From Roseovarius aestuarii (GTDB lineage Bacteria; Pseudomonadota; Alphaproteobacteria; Rhodobacterales; Rhodobacteraceae): 64,000 nucleotides of DNA. The notes beneath the pieces are model-generated. The model was not told where the DNA came from, made no database searches, and was given only the letters and a program-made list of their open reading frames with translations. A program made the translations under genes and the position numbers. This document shows, piece after piece, positions 54,065-61,866 of this stretch; position 1 is the first letter of the stretch, and each line of letters starts with the position of its first letter. The stretch covers positions 350,737 through 414,736 of the forward strand of contig JAPWHL010000001.1 in the NCBI GenBank assembly GCA_027214255.1, written 5' to 3'.

Positions 54065-54603
54065 AGGGGACCCATCCGATCGCCGCCAGCTGTTGGGTCA
54101 ACATCCTCGTCGTGGCGTGTAATCCGCCAGATTCGCCAAGCAGCTGCGACTAAAACTCCACCGATACCGATGAAGAAAATCAATCGACTCGGCCACAAAG
54201 TTACAACATGATGGCCAAACGTGACCTCGTTGGTTTGATAGGACTTACCCAAGCGAAGCACTGCTCCGTAAGCCAAAATTCCCATGAAAACCGAAGTGAT
54301 AATCTTTCCGAAGATTAAACTAACGCGCTTGTATAGAGGAGGCATCAACTGATCGATGCTCTCAACCCGAATCTGGCCATCGCTCAGCTCTGTCGCCGCG
54401 AGGCCCAGCATGATCGAGCCGATCATGTAGTAGTATCCAACTATGTCGATGGTGCCGGGCAGGGCGAAATCGAGGAAAAATCGAACGCCTACGTCGATGA
54501 CTGTGTGGATCATCATCAGGAGGGTAAAGATGCCGGCCAGACCCAACAGGCCGCTTGAAACGAACCCAACACCGCGCTCGAAGTAGCCAGCCCGATCGCT
54601 CAT
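54061..54603 (-). CDS. dctQ: TRAP small permease of the catabolic island
   Basis: 180 residues from ATG 54603, which overlaps the stop of the amidohydrolase gene (ATGA). Four hydrophobic segments, with MIHTVIDVGVRFFLDFALPGTIDIVGYYYMIG and LSDGQIRVESIDQL as the DctQ landmarks. A five-residue longer form from 54618 is possible. Confidence 0.88.
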   Translation of the reverse strand: MSDRAGYFERGVGFVSSGLLGLAGIFTLLMMIHTVIDVGVRFFLDFALPGTIDIVGYYYMIGSIMLGLAATELSDGQIRVESIDQLMPPLYKRVSLIFGKIITSVFMGILAYGAVLRLGKSYQTNEVTFGHHVVTLWPSRLIFFIGIGGVLVAAAWRIWRITRHDEDVDPTAGGDRMGPL

Positions 54604-55784
54604 GTATAATTGTCCCAAGGAACGGCTGTCTGGACGCTATTCAGAATTGTCAGGTCTGTTTGTTGGTGTTCCAGCAACTCACCTTTCAGGATCGTCGCGA
54701 CGTTACTCAGGCGGGGCTGTCCGGTCAGGCGGTTGCCAAAGAAATCGACGAGGTCAGTGCCTGTTTCTTCCCATTTGAACACAGCGAGATCGGCGGTGTT
54801 TCCCTCTCGGATTCGCGCATCTAAATGGGGTTTGCCGATTTTATCGGTAACGGTCTCGGTGCAGCGCCTCAAAGACTCCTCAAGCGAGAGACCGCAAGCA
54901 ACACATTTTGAAACCGTAGTCGGAAGATCAAACAGCACCGAATTCATATTGGTGAGCGTGATGTCCGTACTGATGTAGTCTGGGTAGTAACCTTGATCGA
55001 AAGCCTTTTTCATCACGGTGAGATCGCAATGGAACCTATCCATGCCAAGATCTACCTTGATACCCCGGTCGCGGGCGTCGAGATATTCGGGCCGAATGCG
55101 CCCGTCAGCGCCCAGAAGATTATCATCTCCGCCATGATAGGGATGCGTAATCACGTCACCGTCACGCAGTAACGCCAGCACATCCGATATCTCTGGGGGG
55201 CCAGGGGCGGTGTGGACCATAATCGGTAGGCCAAAGCGGTCAGCGAGTTTGCGTGTTTCGCGCAATGGCTCCAGATTGCCAAGGCCGGTGTAGGCCCTCA
55301 TTTTTATCCCGATGATTACGTCGCGGTTCTTTTCGATGATCTCCTCGGCGAGAGGAAGATTCACAAGATTAGGGCGATCAAAGTCGTGCACGTCGAGGCC
55401 GCGGATGCCTGACGTGGTTTGCCCAATTGCCGAGATGTTTAGGTAGGCAAAGAGATGCAGCGGCGTTTGATCAATCACGAATTTGCGGAAAGCTTGGAAA
55501 TGAAGTCCTCCGACACTTCCTGCGTCAACGAAGGTGGTGACACCGGTTCTGGGAGCAAGTTCTTCGATATCGACACTTAGGATATGCCCATGTTTGAAGG
55601 CATGAACATGATAGTCGGCGAGGCCCGGCGTCACGATGCAACCATCCGCCTCGATCACTCGCTCACCCGGTTCGGGGGAGATGTCTGATCTGATCGTTTG
55701 GATCGTGCCACCGACCACCTTTATGTCCCCACGTGCAAAGCCGCTCTGATCGGGAATGAGGTAGTGTCCGTTTTTAATTAGCAT
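54600..55784 (-). CDS. Amidohydrolase / deacetylase-like metallohydrolase
   Basis: 394 residues from ATG 55784 (MLIKNGHYLIPDQ). Amidohydrolase superfamily: VTPGLADYHVH (HxH metal site, about residue 55), KMRAY with a Lys that may be carbamylated, MVHTAPGPP, THPYHGGDD and YISTDITLTNMNS with the catalytic Asp. The spacing and GVTTFVDAGS phrase match the deacetylase subfamily around Atu3266/EF_0837, whose members remove acyl groups from hydroxy acids or amines; a dihydroorotase-like ring opening is the alternative. First gene of the operon amidohydrolase-dctQ-dctM-dctP. The start was set below an operator palindrome that covers an upstream ATG at 55838. Confidence 0.83.
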   Translation of the reverse strand: MLIKNGHYLIPDQSGFARGDIKVVGGTIQTIRSDISPEPGERVIEADGCIVTPGLADYHVHAFKHGHILSVDIEELAPRTGVTTFVDAGSVGGLHFQAFRKFVIDQTPLHLFAYLNISAIGQTTSGIRGLDVHDFDRPNLVNLPLAEEIIEKNRDVIIGIKMRAYTGLGNLEPLRETRKLADRFGLPIMVHTAPGPPEISDVLALLRDGDVITHPYHGGDDNLLGADGRIRPEYLDARDRGIKVDLGMDRFHCDLTVMKKAFDQGYYPDYISTDITLTNMNSVLFDLPTTVSKCVACGLSLEESLRRCTETVTDKIGKPHLDARIREGNTADLAVFKWEETGTDLVDFFGNRLTGQPRLSNVATILKGELLEHQQTDLTILNSVQTAVPWDNYT

Positions 55785-55834
55785 GTCAGCCTGCCGGTCA
55801 GATTCTAAATAGGGTGGGTGTTGGAGATTATGGC

Positions 55835-55850
55835 GCATGTTGCAACATGC
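55835..55850. promoter_or_regulatory. GntR operator site 1, GCATGTTGCAACATGC
   Basis: A perfect 16-bp palindrome whose core ATGTTGCAACAT (55837-55848) also occurs at 60106-60117. The core begins 53 nt before the amidohydrolase start codon. It lies in the region shared with the divergent GntR gene. A half-site GCAACAT at 55982-55988 is closer to the regulator. Confidence 0.75.
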
Positions 55851-56063
55851 ATTATTTACTTGTCAACATAAAAGACTATTTCTATGAGCGACAAACACTC
55901 GGTAACATGGATGCTGAGGTGAGGGACAATTGATGGCGCTCGGCTCAGGGGGGGCTAGATTCAATTGGTCAATCATCTTTCGCAACATACCCCGAGAAGA
56001 CCGCAAATTGCGCAGGGAGAGAGTAGTTTGACAGACGAAACCGTACATAGGCAGGACATAGCG

Positions 56064-56717
56064 ATGGAGCGCCCTACGAAGGAGACGTTGGTATCTCAGG
56101 TCCGTCGTCTTATCCGGAAGAACCTCATGGCGGGTCGTTGGCTGCCGGGAACTCGACTGACGATACGTGATCTCGCTAACGAGCTTGATGTGAGTACCAC
56201 GCCCGTCCGTGAGGTGGTACTGCAACTCGCGAGTGAAGGGGTGCTGCAGCAGAAACACAATCAGTCATTTCACGTGTTCAATCTCGACCGCGATAGCTAT
56301 CTGGAGCTGCGTAACTTGCGCGTTCTTCTGGAAGGGCATGCAGCAGAGCGCGCGGCGCATCTGGCGACCGAAGCGGAGATAGGAAAGCTTTCGTCAATTC
56401 ACGCAATGCTCTGTGCCAGCGAAGCAGAGCAAGACGTCAAGGTGGCGCTAGAACAAAATCAGGCCTTCCATCTGTATCTGGTTCAAATTGGTGGATCGCA
56501 GACAAACATGGCTTTTGTCGAGAACCTTTGGTTGAAAATGGGCCCATTTCTAAACAACCTTTACCCACGCCAGATTCAATGGAATGTGGTGGGGCATTCC
56601 CACGACAGTGTGATTGCCGCATTGCAGGCAAAAGATGCCGACGCCGCTAGGCTTGCCATTCAAAATGATATCGTAATGGGCGGTGTGGAGATGTTGGCTT
56701 CGTTCGAGAAAGCGTAG
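56064..56717 (+). CDS. GntR-family regulator (FCD type) of the catabolic island
   Basis: 217 residues from ATG 56064 (MERPTKETL), with AGGA 7 nt upstream. TTG 56028, behind GGGAGAG, is a real alternative giving 229 residues. The winged helix is TLVSQVRRLIRKNLMAGRWLPGTRLTIRDLANELDVSTTPVREVVLQLASEGVL (residues 8-60); an all-helical FCD-like effector domain follows (YLELRNLRVLLEGHAAERAAH, NQAFHLYLVQIGGS, HDSVIAALQAKDADAARLAIQND), with the His/Asp positions that usually hold a metal. It sits between the two operons that carry ATGTTGCAACAT and is the obvious candidate to bind it; ligands of this class are often carboxylates. Confidence 0.88.
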   Translation: MERPTKETLVSQVRRLIRKNLMAGRWLPGTRLTIRDLANELDVSTTPVREVVLQLASEGVLQQKHNQSFHVFNLDRDSYLELRNLRVLLEGHAAERAAHLATEAEIGKLSSIHAMLCASEAEQDVKVALEQNQAFHLYLVQIGGSQTNMAFVENLWLKMGPFLNNLYPRQIQWNVVGHSHDSVIAALQAKDADAARLAIQNDIVMGGVEMLASFEKA

Positions 56718-56729
56718 CTCCGTTTCCGT

Positions 56730-57707
56730 TCAAACAAGGGCGTCGCGGGCGATACTCGCGATGCCTTTGGAGTCGAGTTTGTAGTGAGCATAGAGATGTG
56801 TAGGCGGAGCGATCAGGCTAAACTCATCTTTTATGCCGTGCCGCACCAGTCGGGCAGGGGACCCCTTATCGGCGAGCACTTCGGCGACTGCGCTGCCTAG
56901 CCCTCCAATCGTGTTGTGCTCCTCAACCGTTACTATCAGGCGCGATCGCGCGGCGGCTGCGACGATCGCCTCGCGATCAATCGGCTTTAATGTCGGCATA
57001 TCGATCAGCCCGACCGACCGGCCCTCTGCGTTGAGGGCGTGCGCGGCCTCTGCGGCGGGATGGACCGCCATCCCGCAAGCGATAATCGTGAGTTCATCGC
57101 CTTGTAAATGCTCGATTGCTTTGCCGAACGTGAAGGGGGTTCCCGCCTCGTATACATCCGGCTCACTACCGCGCCCAATGCGGAAATAGATTGGCTGGGG
57201 CCAATCTACCGATGCCTTTAGTGCCGACGCAAATTGCGGTCCATCAGCGGGAGAAACCACCGTGAGATTGGCGATCGAACGCATGGTTGCAATGTCCTCG
57301 GTCGCATGATGCGAGGTGCCATAAAAGCCAAGCGAGATCCCGGTGTGATGCCCGATGAGACGAACCGGTAGATCGCAATAGGCCACGTCCATGCGGATCT
57401 GCTCGCAGCACAGAAGGCCAAGGAAAGAGGCGAACGTGGCTACAAAGGGCATCTGCCCGGTTGTAGCGAGGCCTGCTGCCGCTGAGACCATGTTTTGCTC
57501 AGAGATTCCAAATTGGATGTATCGGTCGGGATAGCGCTCGGCAAAGCCATTCAGCCCGTTTGAATATTGCAAATCGGCCGAGCCCGCCACAATCGGATGC
57601 CCTTCCTCGACGAGATCAATGAGGGCGTTGGAAAAATGGCGCAGGCCGGGGGTTCTGGAATTCAAAGCGCGGTATTGCCACGACTCCGGAGATTGTGGGG
57701 TTTGCAT
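56730..57707 (-). CDS. Transketolase, C-terminal subunit
   Basis: 325 residues containing the pyrimidine-binding and C-terminal domains of a transketolase: AGSADLQYSNGL near residue 41, FGISEQNMVSAAAGLA with the catalytic Glu near 70, FATFASFLG (PFVATFASFLGLL), HHTGISLGFYGTSHHATEDIATMR, and VTVEEHNTIGGLGSAVAE in the last third. It forms one enzyme with the N-terminal subunit, whose gene ends 3 nt upstream. Such split forms often act on sugars or sugar-like ketols other than the pentose phosphates. Last gene of its operon. Confidence 0.88.
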   Translation of the reverse strand: MQTPQSPESWQYRALNSRTPGLRHFSNALIDLVEEGHPIVAGSADLQYSNGLNGFAERYPDRYIQFGISEQNMVSAAAGLATTGQMPFVATFASFLGLLCCEQIRMDVAYCDLPVRLIGHHTGISLGFYGTSHHATEDIATMRSIANLTVVSPADGPQFASALKASVDWPQPIYFRIGRGSEPDVYEAGTPFTFGKAIEHLQGDELTIIACGMAVHPAAEAAHALNAEGRSVGLIDMPTLKPIDREAIVAAAARSRLIVTVEEHNTIGGLGSAVAEVLADKGSPARLVRHGIKDEFSLIAPPTHLYAHYKLDSKGIASIARDALV

Positions 57708-57710
57708 AAT

Positions 57711-58595
57711 TCAAATTACCTTTGACTTAATTTCTTCGACTGCGCGCTCCGCATCGCTGGGGTGGAGGTAACCAAGATGCCAGCCGGGCTCACTTTCCAT
57801 AAAGCCAACGCCCTTTCCCTTAAGTGTGCGGGCAATGATGCAAATGGGACGAGCCCGAGTCGTATTAGACTGGGCCCAGCGCAAGGTGGCCGTCAACTCT
57901 ACGAGGTCATGCCCGTCAATCTCGTGGGTTTCCCAGCCGAATGCCCGCCACTTGTCTGCAAGAGGCTCGATTCCCATTACGTCGTCGACGCTACCGTCAA
58001 GTTGATAGCCGTTCCGGTCAACGATTGCGACGAGGCGCGACAACTTGTGATGTGCCGCTGAAATCGCCGCTTCCCAAACCTGCCCCTCCTGCATCTCACC
58101 GTCACCTAGCATGACGAAAACATTGGCATCAATTTCCGACATGCGGTTCCCCAGCGCCATGCCGACACCGGCCGAAAGCGCATGCCCGATTGATCCAGAG
58201 CTAAAATCGATGCCGGGCACCTTTCGCATATCTGGATGATCGCCCAGCGGGTTCCCGAGCCGGGTATAATTGTCTAACGTTTCCTTAGCGATGTAGCCGT
58301 ACTCGGCCAATATCGGGAACAGGCCTACGGCCGCATGTCCTTTACCCATCAGAAAACGGTCGCGGCGGGGCCAGTCTGGCTCTCTTTGGCGGATGTTCAT
58401 GACGTCGTAATACAAGGCCGCGAAGATTTCAGCGGCAGAAAAGACCGATGAATAATGACCGACTTTCGCGATCTCGATTAACCGAATGGTTTCAAGTCTG
58501 ATGAATTGAGCTTTTTCACGCAGGCGTTTCACTTCGTCGGCGTTTGGCCGAAAAAGGGCTGCATCGGGGATGAGGTTTTTAATCTCCGCGGACAT
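57711..58595 (-). CDS. Transketolase, N-terminal (ThDP-binding) subunit
   Basis: 294 residues from ATG 58595 (MSAEIKNLIP) with AAGAAG upstream; an in-frame start 20 codons earlier is less supported. Contains LMGKGHAAVGLFPILAEYG, the conserved SSGSIGHALSAGVGMALG and the ThDP motif LGDGEMQEGQVWEAAI...VDRNGYQLDG. It supplies the diphosphate-binding half of the ThDP site. The N- plus C-subunit total of about 619 residues is similar to single-chain transketolase. The preceding gene is the aminotransferase, 81 nt upstream. Confidence 0.88.
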   Translation of the reverse strand: MSAEIKNLIPDAALFRPNADEVKRLREKAQFIRLETIRLIEIAKVGHYSSVFSAAEIFAALYYDVMNIRQREPDWPRRDRFLMGKGHAAVGLFPILAEYGYIAKETLDNYTRLGNPLGDHPDMRKVPGIDFSSGSIGHALSAGVGMALGNRMSEIDANVFVMLGDGEMQEGQVWEAAISAAHHKLSRLVAIVDRNGYQLDGSVDDVMGIEPLADKWRAFGWETHEIDGHDLVELTATLRWAQSNTTRARPICIIARTLKGKGVGFMESEPGWHLGYLHPSDAERAVEEIKSKVI

Positions 58596-58676
58596 GCTTA
58601 CTTCTTTCCATTCTGAAGACGGTGCATCCGTTGGACTCTCTCCGTAACGCACCATAGAAATTATCTTTATTGCAGA

Positions 58677-60053
58677 TCAAATCTTGTCGGACAGTGAACG
58701 CTGAAGCTGATCCAGCGAGGCACCCATGATCTGCACGATTTGGTCGACCTCATTTTCAGAAATGATAAGCGGTGGACAAAGCGCCATGGTGTCAATCATG
58801 TTGCGCGAAACCAGCCCGTTGGCTAAGGTAATTCCATTCATAGCGGAGCCGAGCGCGCCTGTTGGCTCTGGCGGTGTGCTTGCTGACTTATCGTGCGTAA
58901 GCTCCACCGCCGCGATCAAGCCGACACCGCGAACCTCGCCCACGAGGGGATGATCCGAAAACTCAGCTAGTCCGGCTTGCATCCGCGCACCCATCTTCTG
59001 GGCGTTCTCGACGAGGTCTCGTTCTTCGATGATGGCAATATTCTCCAGCGCCACGGCCGCAGCGACCGGATGGCCGCCGCAAGTAAAACCATGACCCAGA
59101 ACGCCGATTTTGTTGGATTCCTCAGCTATCGGCTCGAAGACTTTGTCGTTTATCAAAAGCGCTGCGATGGGTTGGTATGATGACGAAAGCTGCTTGGATA
59201 ATACCATGATGTCCGGCTCAATCCCGAAGGTCTGGCAGCCAAACATTCTCCCTGTCCGGCCAAAGCCGCAAATGACCTCATCGGCAACGAGCAATACGTC
59301 GTATTTTCGCAACACGGTCTGGATTTTTTCCCAATACGTGGCTGGCGGCACAATGACGCCGCCGGCTCCCATGACTGGCTCAGCAAAGAAGGCTGCGATC
59401 GTTTCAGGCCCTTCGGCCAAAATCAGCGTTTCGAGTTCGTCTGCCAGCCGTGTCGAGAACATCTCTTCGCTCTCGTCGGTGTTTGCGTTCCTCCAATGGT
59501 GGGGGCAGGAGGTGTGCAGAATACCCGCGATCGGCAGGTTGAACGAGCGGTGACTTGTGGGCAATCCTGTCAAGCTAGCCGATGCGACAGTCACACCATG
59601 ATATCCCCTGTCACGGGCGATGATTTTCTTCTTTTCGGGGGTCCCCATGGCATTTGCACGATACCAAATGAATTTCAGCGCACTGTCATTCGCTTCTGAG
59701 CCGGAATTAGTAAAGAATGCTTTACTCATCGGGACGGGGACCATTTCGACCAGCTTTTCCGCTAGGTCAATCAAGGGCCCGTGCGAGCGGTGGGAGAATG
59801 AGTGGTAGAAGGGCAGCTGGCGCATTTGTCTGACTGCAGCGTCAGCAAGCCGTTGCTCGCTAAATCCTAAAGCCACGCTCCATAGGCCCGCCATTCCTTC
59901 TATGTAGCGGTTTCCCTGACTGTCTTCGACATAGACGCCGTCGCCTCGCTCGATAATTAGCGGGCCGTGTTCCAAGTGCGTCTTGGCGTTAGTGAAGGCA
60001 TGCAGGTGGGATGAAGTATCCCTAGCTGCGGGCGAGTTTAAACGGCTTTTCAT
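58677..60053 (-). CDS. Class III aminotransferase (omega/beta-amino type)
   Basis: 458 residues from ATG 60053 (MKSRLNSPAARD). PLP fold I, class III: VEDSQGNRYIEGMAGLWSVALG, FFTNSGSEANDSALK, RDRGYHGVTVASASLTGLP, VADEVICGFGRTGRMFG and the PLP lysine in VLSKQLSSSYQPIAALL. HHWRNANTDES and the overall length are like beta-alanine/taurine-pyruvate type enzymes, which act on terminal amino groups and leave an aldehyde. First gene of the aminotransferase-transketolase operon. The 53-nt distance from the operator matches that of the amidohydrolase and supports this start; an upstream ATG at 60098 has no ribosome site. Confidence 0.87.
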   Translation of the reverse strand: MKSRLNSPAARDTSSHLHAFTNAKTHLEHGPLIIERGDGVYVEDSQGNRYIEGMAGLWSVALGFSEQRLADAAVRQMRQLPFYHSFSHRSHGPLIDLAEKLVEMVPVPMSKAFFTNSGSEANDSALKFIWYRANAMGTPEKKKIIARDRGYHGVTVASASLTGLPTSHRSFNLPIAGILHTSCPHHWRNANTDESEEMFSTRLADELETLILAEGPETIAAFFAEPVMGAGGVIVPPATYWEKIQTVLRKYDVLLVADEVICGFGRTGRMFGCQTFGIEPDIMVLSKQLSSSYQPIAALLINDKVFEPIAEESNKIGVLGHGFTCGGHPVAAAVALENIAIIEERDLVENAQKMGARMQAGLAEFSDHPLVGEVRGVGLIAAVELTHDKSASTPPEPTGALGSAMNGITLANGLVSRNMIDTMALCPPLIISENEVDQIVQIMGASLDQLQRSLSDKI

Positions 60054-60105
60054 CGATTTTTGGAATCCTTGAGAGGGTCTAGTGCAATGCAATTTCATTT
60101 GTTAT

Positions 60106-60117
60106 ATGTTGCAACAT
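60106..60117. promoter_or_regulatory. GntR operator site 2, ATGTTGCAACAT
   Basis: A perfect 12-bp palindrome identical to the core of the site at 55837-55848. It begins exactly 53 nt before the aminotransferase start codon, the same distance as at the amidohydrolase gene. Confidence 0.75.
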
Positions 60118-60157
60118 GTTTCATTGCAACTCTGAACTGAAGACTTTTATGACCGGC

Positions 60158-60578
60158 AGAGTAAAAGTTGGCCAAAAGTCAGCGCAAAATGTTGTGTCAA
60201 CGGCGGCGTAAATACCTGCCGGTGGGGCGGAGAAAAGTCGGCCACTTGGTGCCGTGCCTTGGGGCGTGATGCCATCAAGTAGCAAGCAGGTTCCAACGCG
60301 CATTGGCCGATAGGCCAACCTGACGATGTTTAGTTTTTGGCGAGTCGTGATTTGCTCTGATTGAGCCGGTAGCTTTCACCATTCATTTCTAGAATGTTCA
60401 CATGATGGGTGAGCCGGTCCAGCAAAGCGCCTGTCAGACGTTCTGATCCAAAGGTTTCGGTCCATTCTTCGAATGGTAGGTTGCTTGTGATGAGCATCGA
60501 GCCTCGTTCATAGCGCAGTGAGATCAGCTCGAATAGAAGTTCAGCGCCCGTTTTGCTGAACCGCCGCCTAAAGCGCAT
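60158..60578 (-). mobile_element. istB: IS21-family remnant with truncated istB
   Basis: On the minus strand 60330-60578 encodes the last part of an IstB helper ATPase: ELISLRYERGSMLITSNLPFEEW, FGSERLTGALLDRLTHHVNILEMNGESYRL. The N-terminal two thirds, with the Walker motifs, are missing, so it is inactive. Beyond its stop are short repeats like those at IS21 ends: AGTAAAAGTTGGCC (60160-60173) and AGAAAAGTCGGCC (60231-60243), with GGCGGCGTAAATACC between. The left limit is approximate. Confidence 0.8.
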
Positions 60579-60956
60579 TTATGCTGAGATGCCAAAGCGT
60601 TTGGCATGGCGGGTCTTGGCAGCCGTCGAGATATTGGGAGACGTGCAATTATCACCCCCCTTGTTGGAGCGTTGGTTTCTATAGGTCCAAAGCCATTCAG
60701 TTGCTTAAGCTTGTGTCCACTCTATCGTTTAGGATTATTATTGCCCTAACTCTTCGCCGTGAACCGTACGATTGTAGCGCTAGGTAAAAATATTCTGCTG
60801 CGGCTAGCTGGACTGATTTTACTTAAGCCGTACGTATTGGTTCTGTGCCTATGCCATCAGTTTGACACTGACGTGTAGCGTGATGGCAAAAGCTTAGAGA
60901 CGAAATTTGAGCGGATTTCAGGTTGCTACCTTCGGGGTAGTGTTCGGACTTGGGTA
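60579..60956. other. Spacer between two insertion-sequence remnants
   Basis: 378 bp with no credible gene. A perfect 7-bp inverted repeat TGCCAAA-gcg-TTTGGCA is at 60590-60606. Composition is mixed and unlike the flanking genes. It probably consists of decayed mobile DNA. Confidence 0.4.
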
Positions 60957-60960
60957 CTAG

Positions 60961-61787
60961 GGTCAGGACTCGTTCTCGTTTCATAGCCAAAACATGACGG
61001 TTGCGGCGAGAGCGATGGCGGACAGGAACACCTTTGGGCATCTGTCATATCGGGTTGCCACACGCCGCCAATCCTTGAGTCTGCCGAACATGATCTCGAT
61101 GCGGTAGCGACGTTTGTCGTATTTCACGGTAGTCTTACGCCGCTTGCGGCCGGGGATGCAGGCGCGTATCCCCTTGTCTTTCAACCATTCTCTGAACCAG
61201 TCGGCGTCGTAGCCTCGGTCGCCAAGAAGCCAAACGACCTTCGGCAAGCTGCTGAGCAGCGCCCGCGCTCCGATATAATCGCTGACCTGACCGGCGGTTA
61301 CGAACAGATTGAGCGGGCGTCCCTGGCTGTCGCAGACGGCGTGCAGCTTGGTGTTCATGCCGCCCTTGGTGCGACCGATCAGCCGTCCGCGCCCCCCTTT
61401 TTACGCCCATGCTGGTCGCTGTCCGGTGTGCCTTCAGGTAAGTCGCGTCGATCATGACAGTCTTCTCTTCGCCGTGGTCAGCCGCCAGTCCCATCATCAT
61501 CTGGGCGAAGATGCCTTTATCGCTCCACCGTTTCCAGCGGTTGTATAGCGTCTTGTGAGGGCCGTATTCCTTGGGGGCGTCCCGCCAGCATAACCCATTG
61601 CGATTGATGAAAATAATTCCGCTCAACACTCTGCAGTCATCGACCCGTGGCTTGCCATGGGGCTTCGGGAAATAAGGCTCCAGACGCGCCATCTGCGCGT
61701 CAGACAACCAGAAAAGATCAGACATGTCACCGCTCCGTTTTTCGGAGGTGAATCATCCAGCGCGTCTGAAATCAATGGGTCCTGACC
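60961..61787 (-). mobile_element. IS5-family insertion sequence (IS427-like), 827 bp
   Basis: Ends: GGTCAGGACTCGTT at 60961 and, inverted, GGTCAGGACCCATT at 61787, imperfect terminal inverted repeats. It is flanked by CTAG on both sides (60957-60960 and 61788-61791), a fitting target duplication for this group. The single transposase gene lies on the minus strand and fills the element. Confidence 0.85.
60981..61725 (-). CDS. IS5-family transposase in two overlapping frames
   Basis: The first frame (61725 to 61135) begins MSDLFWLSDAQMARLEPYFP and carries the N-terminal domain and the first catalytic Asp (VMIDATYLKAHRTA). The second frame (ends 60981) begins around GRTKGGMNTKLHAVCD and carries GDRGYDADWFRE (second Asp) and RYRIEIMFGRLKDWRR (catalytic Glu). 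They meet at a run AAAAAGGGGGG near 61395-61405, a slippery sequence of the sort used by this IS group to make a fused transposase by frameshifting. Removing one base in this run joins the frames. It may be active or simply mutated. Confidence 0.85.
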
Positions 61788-61866
61788 CTAGACAAGGTTC
61801 ATACTAAAAGCGGTTTTTTAGCGGTTCGATTGTGGGGCGCCTATGATTCCCGGCACATCTTGCCCC

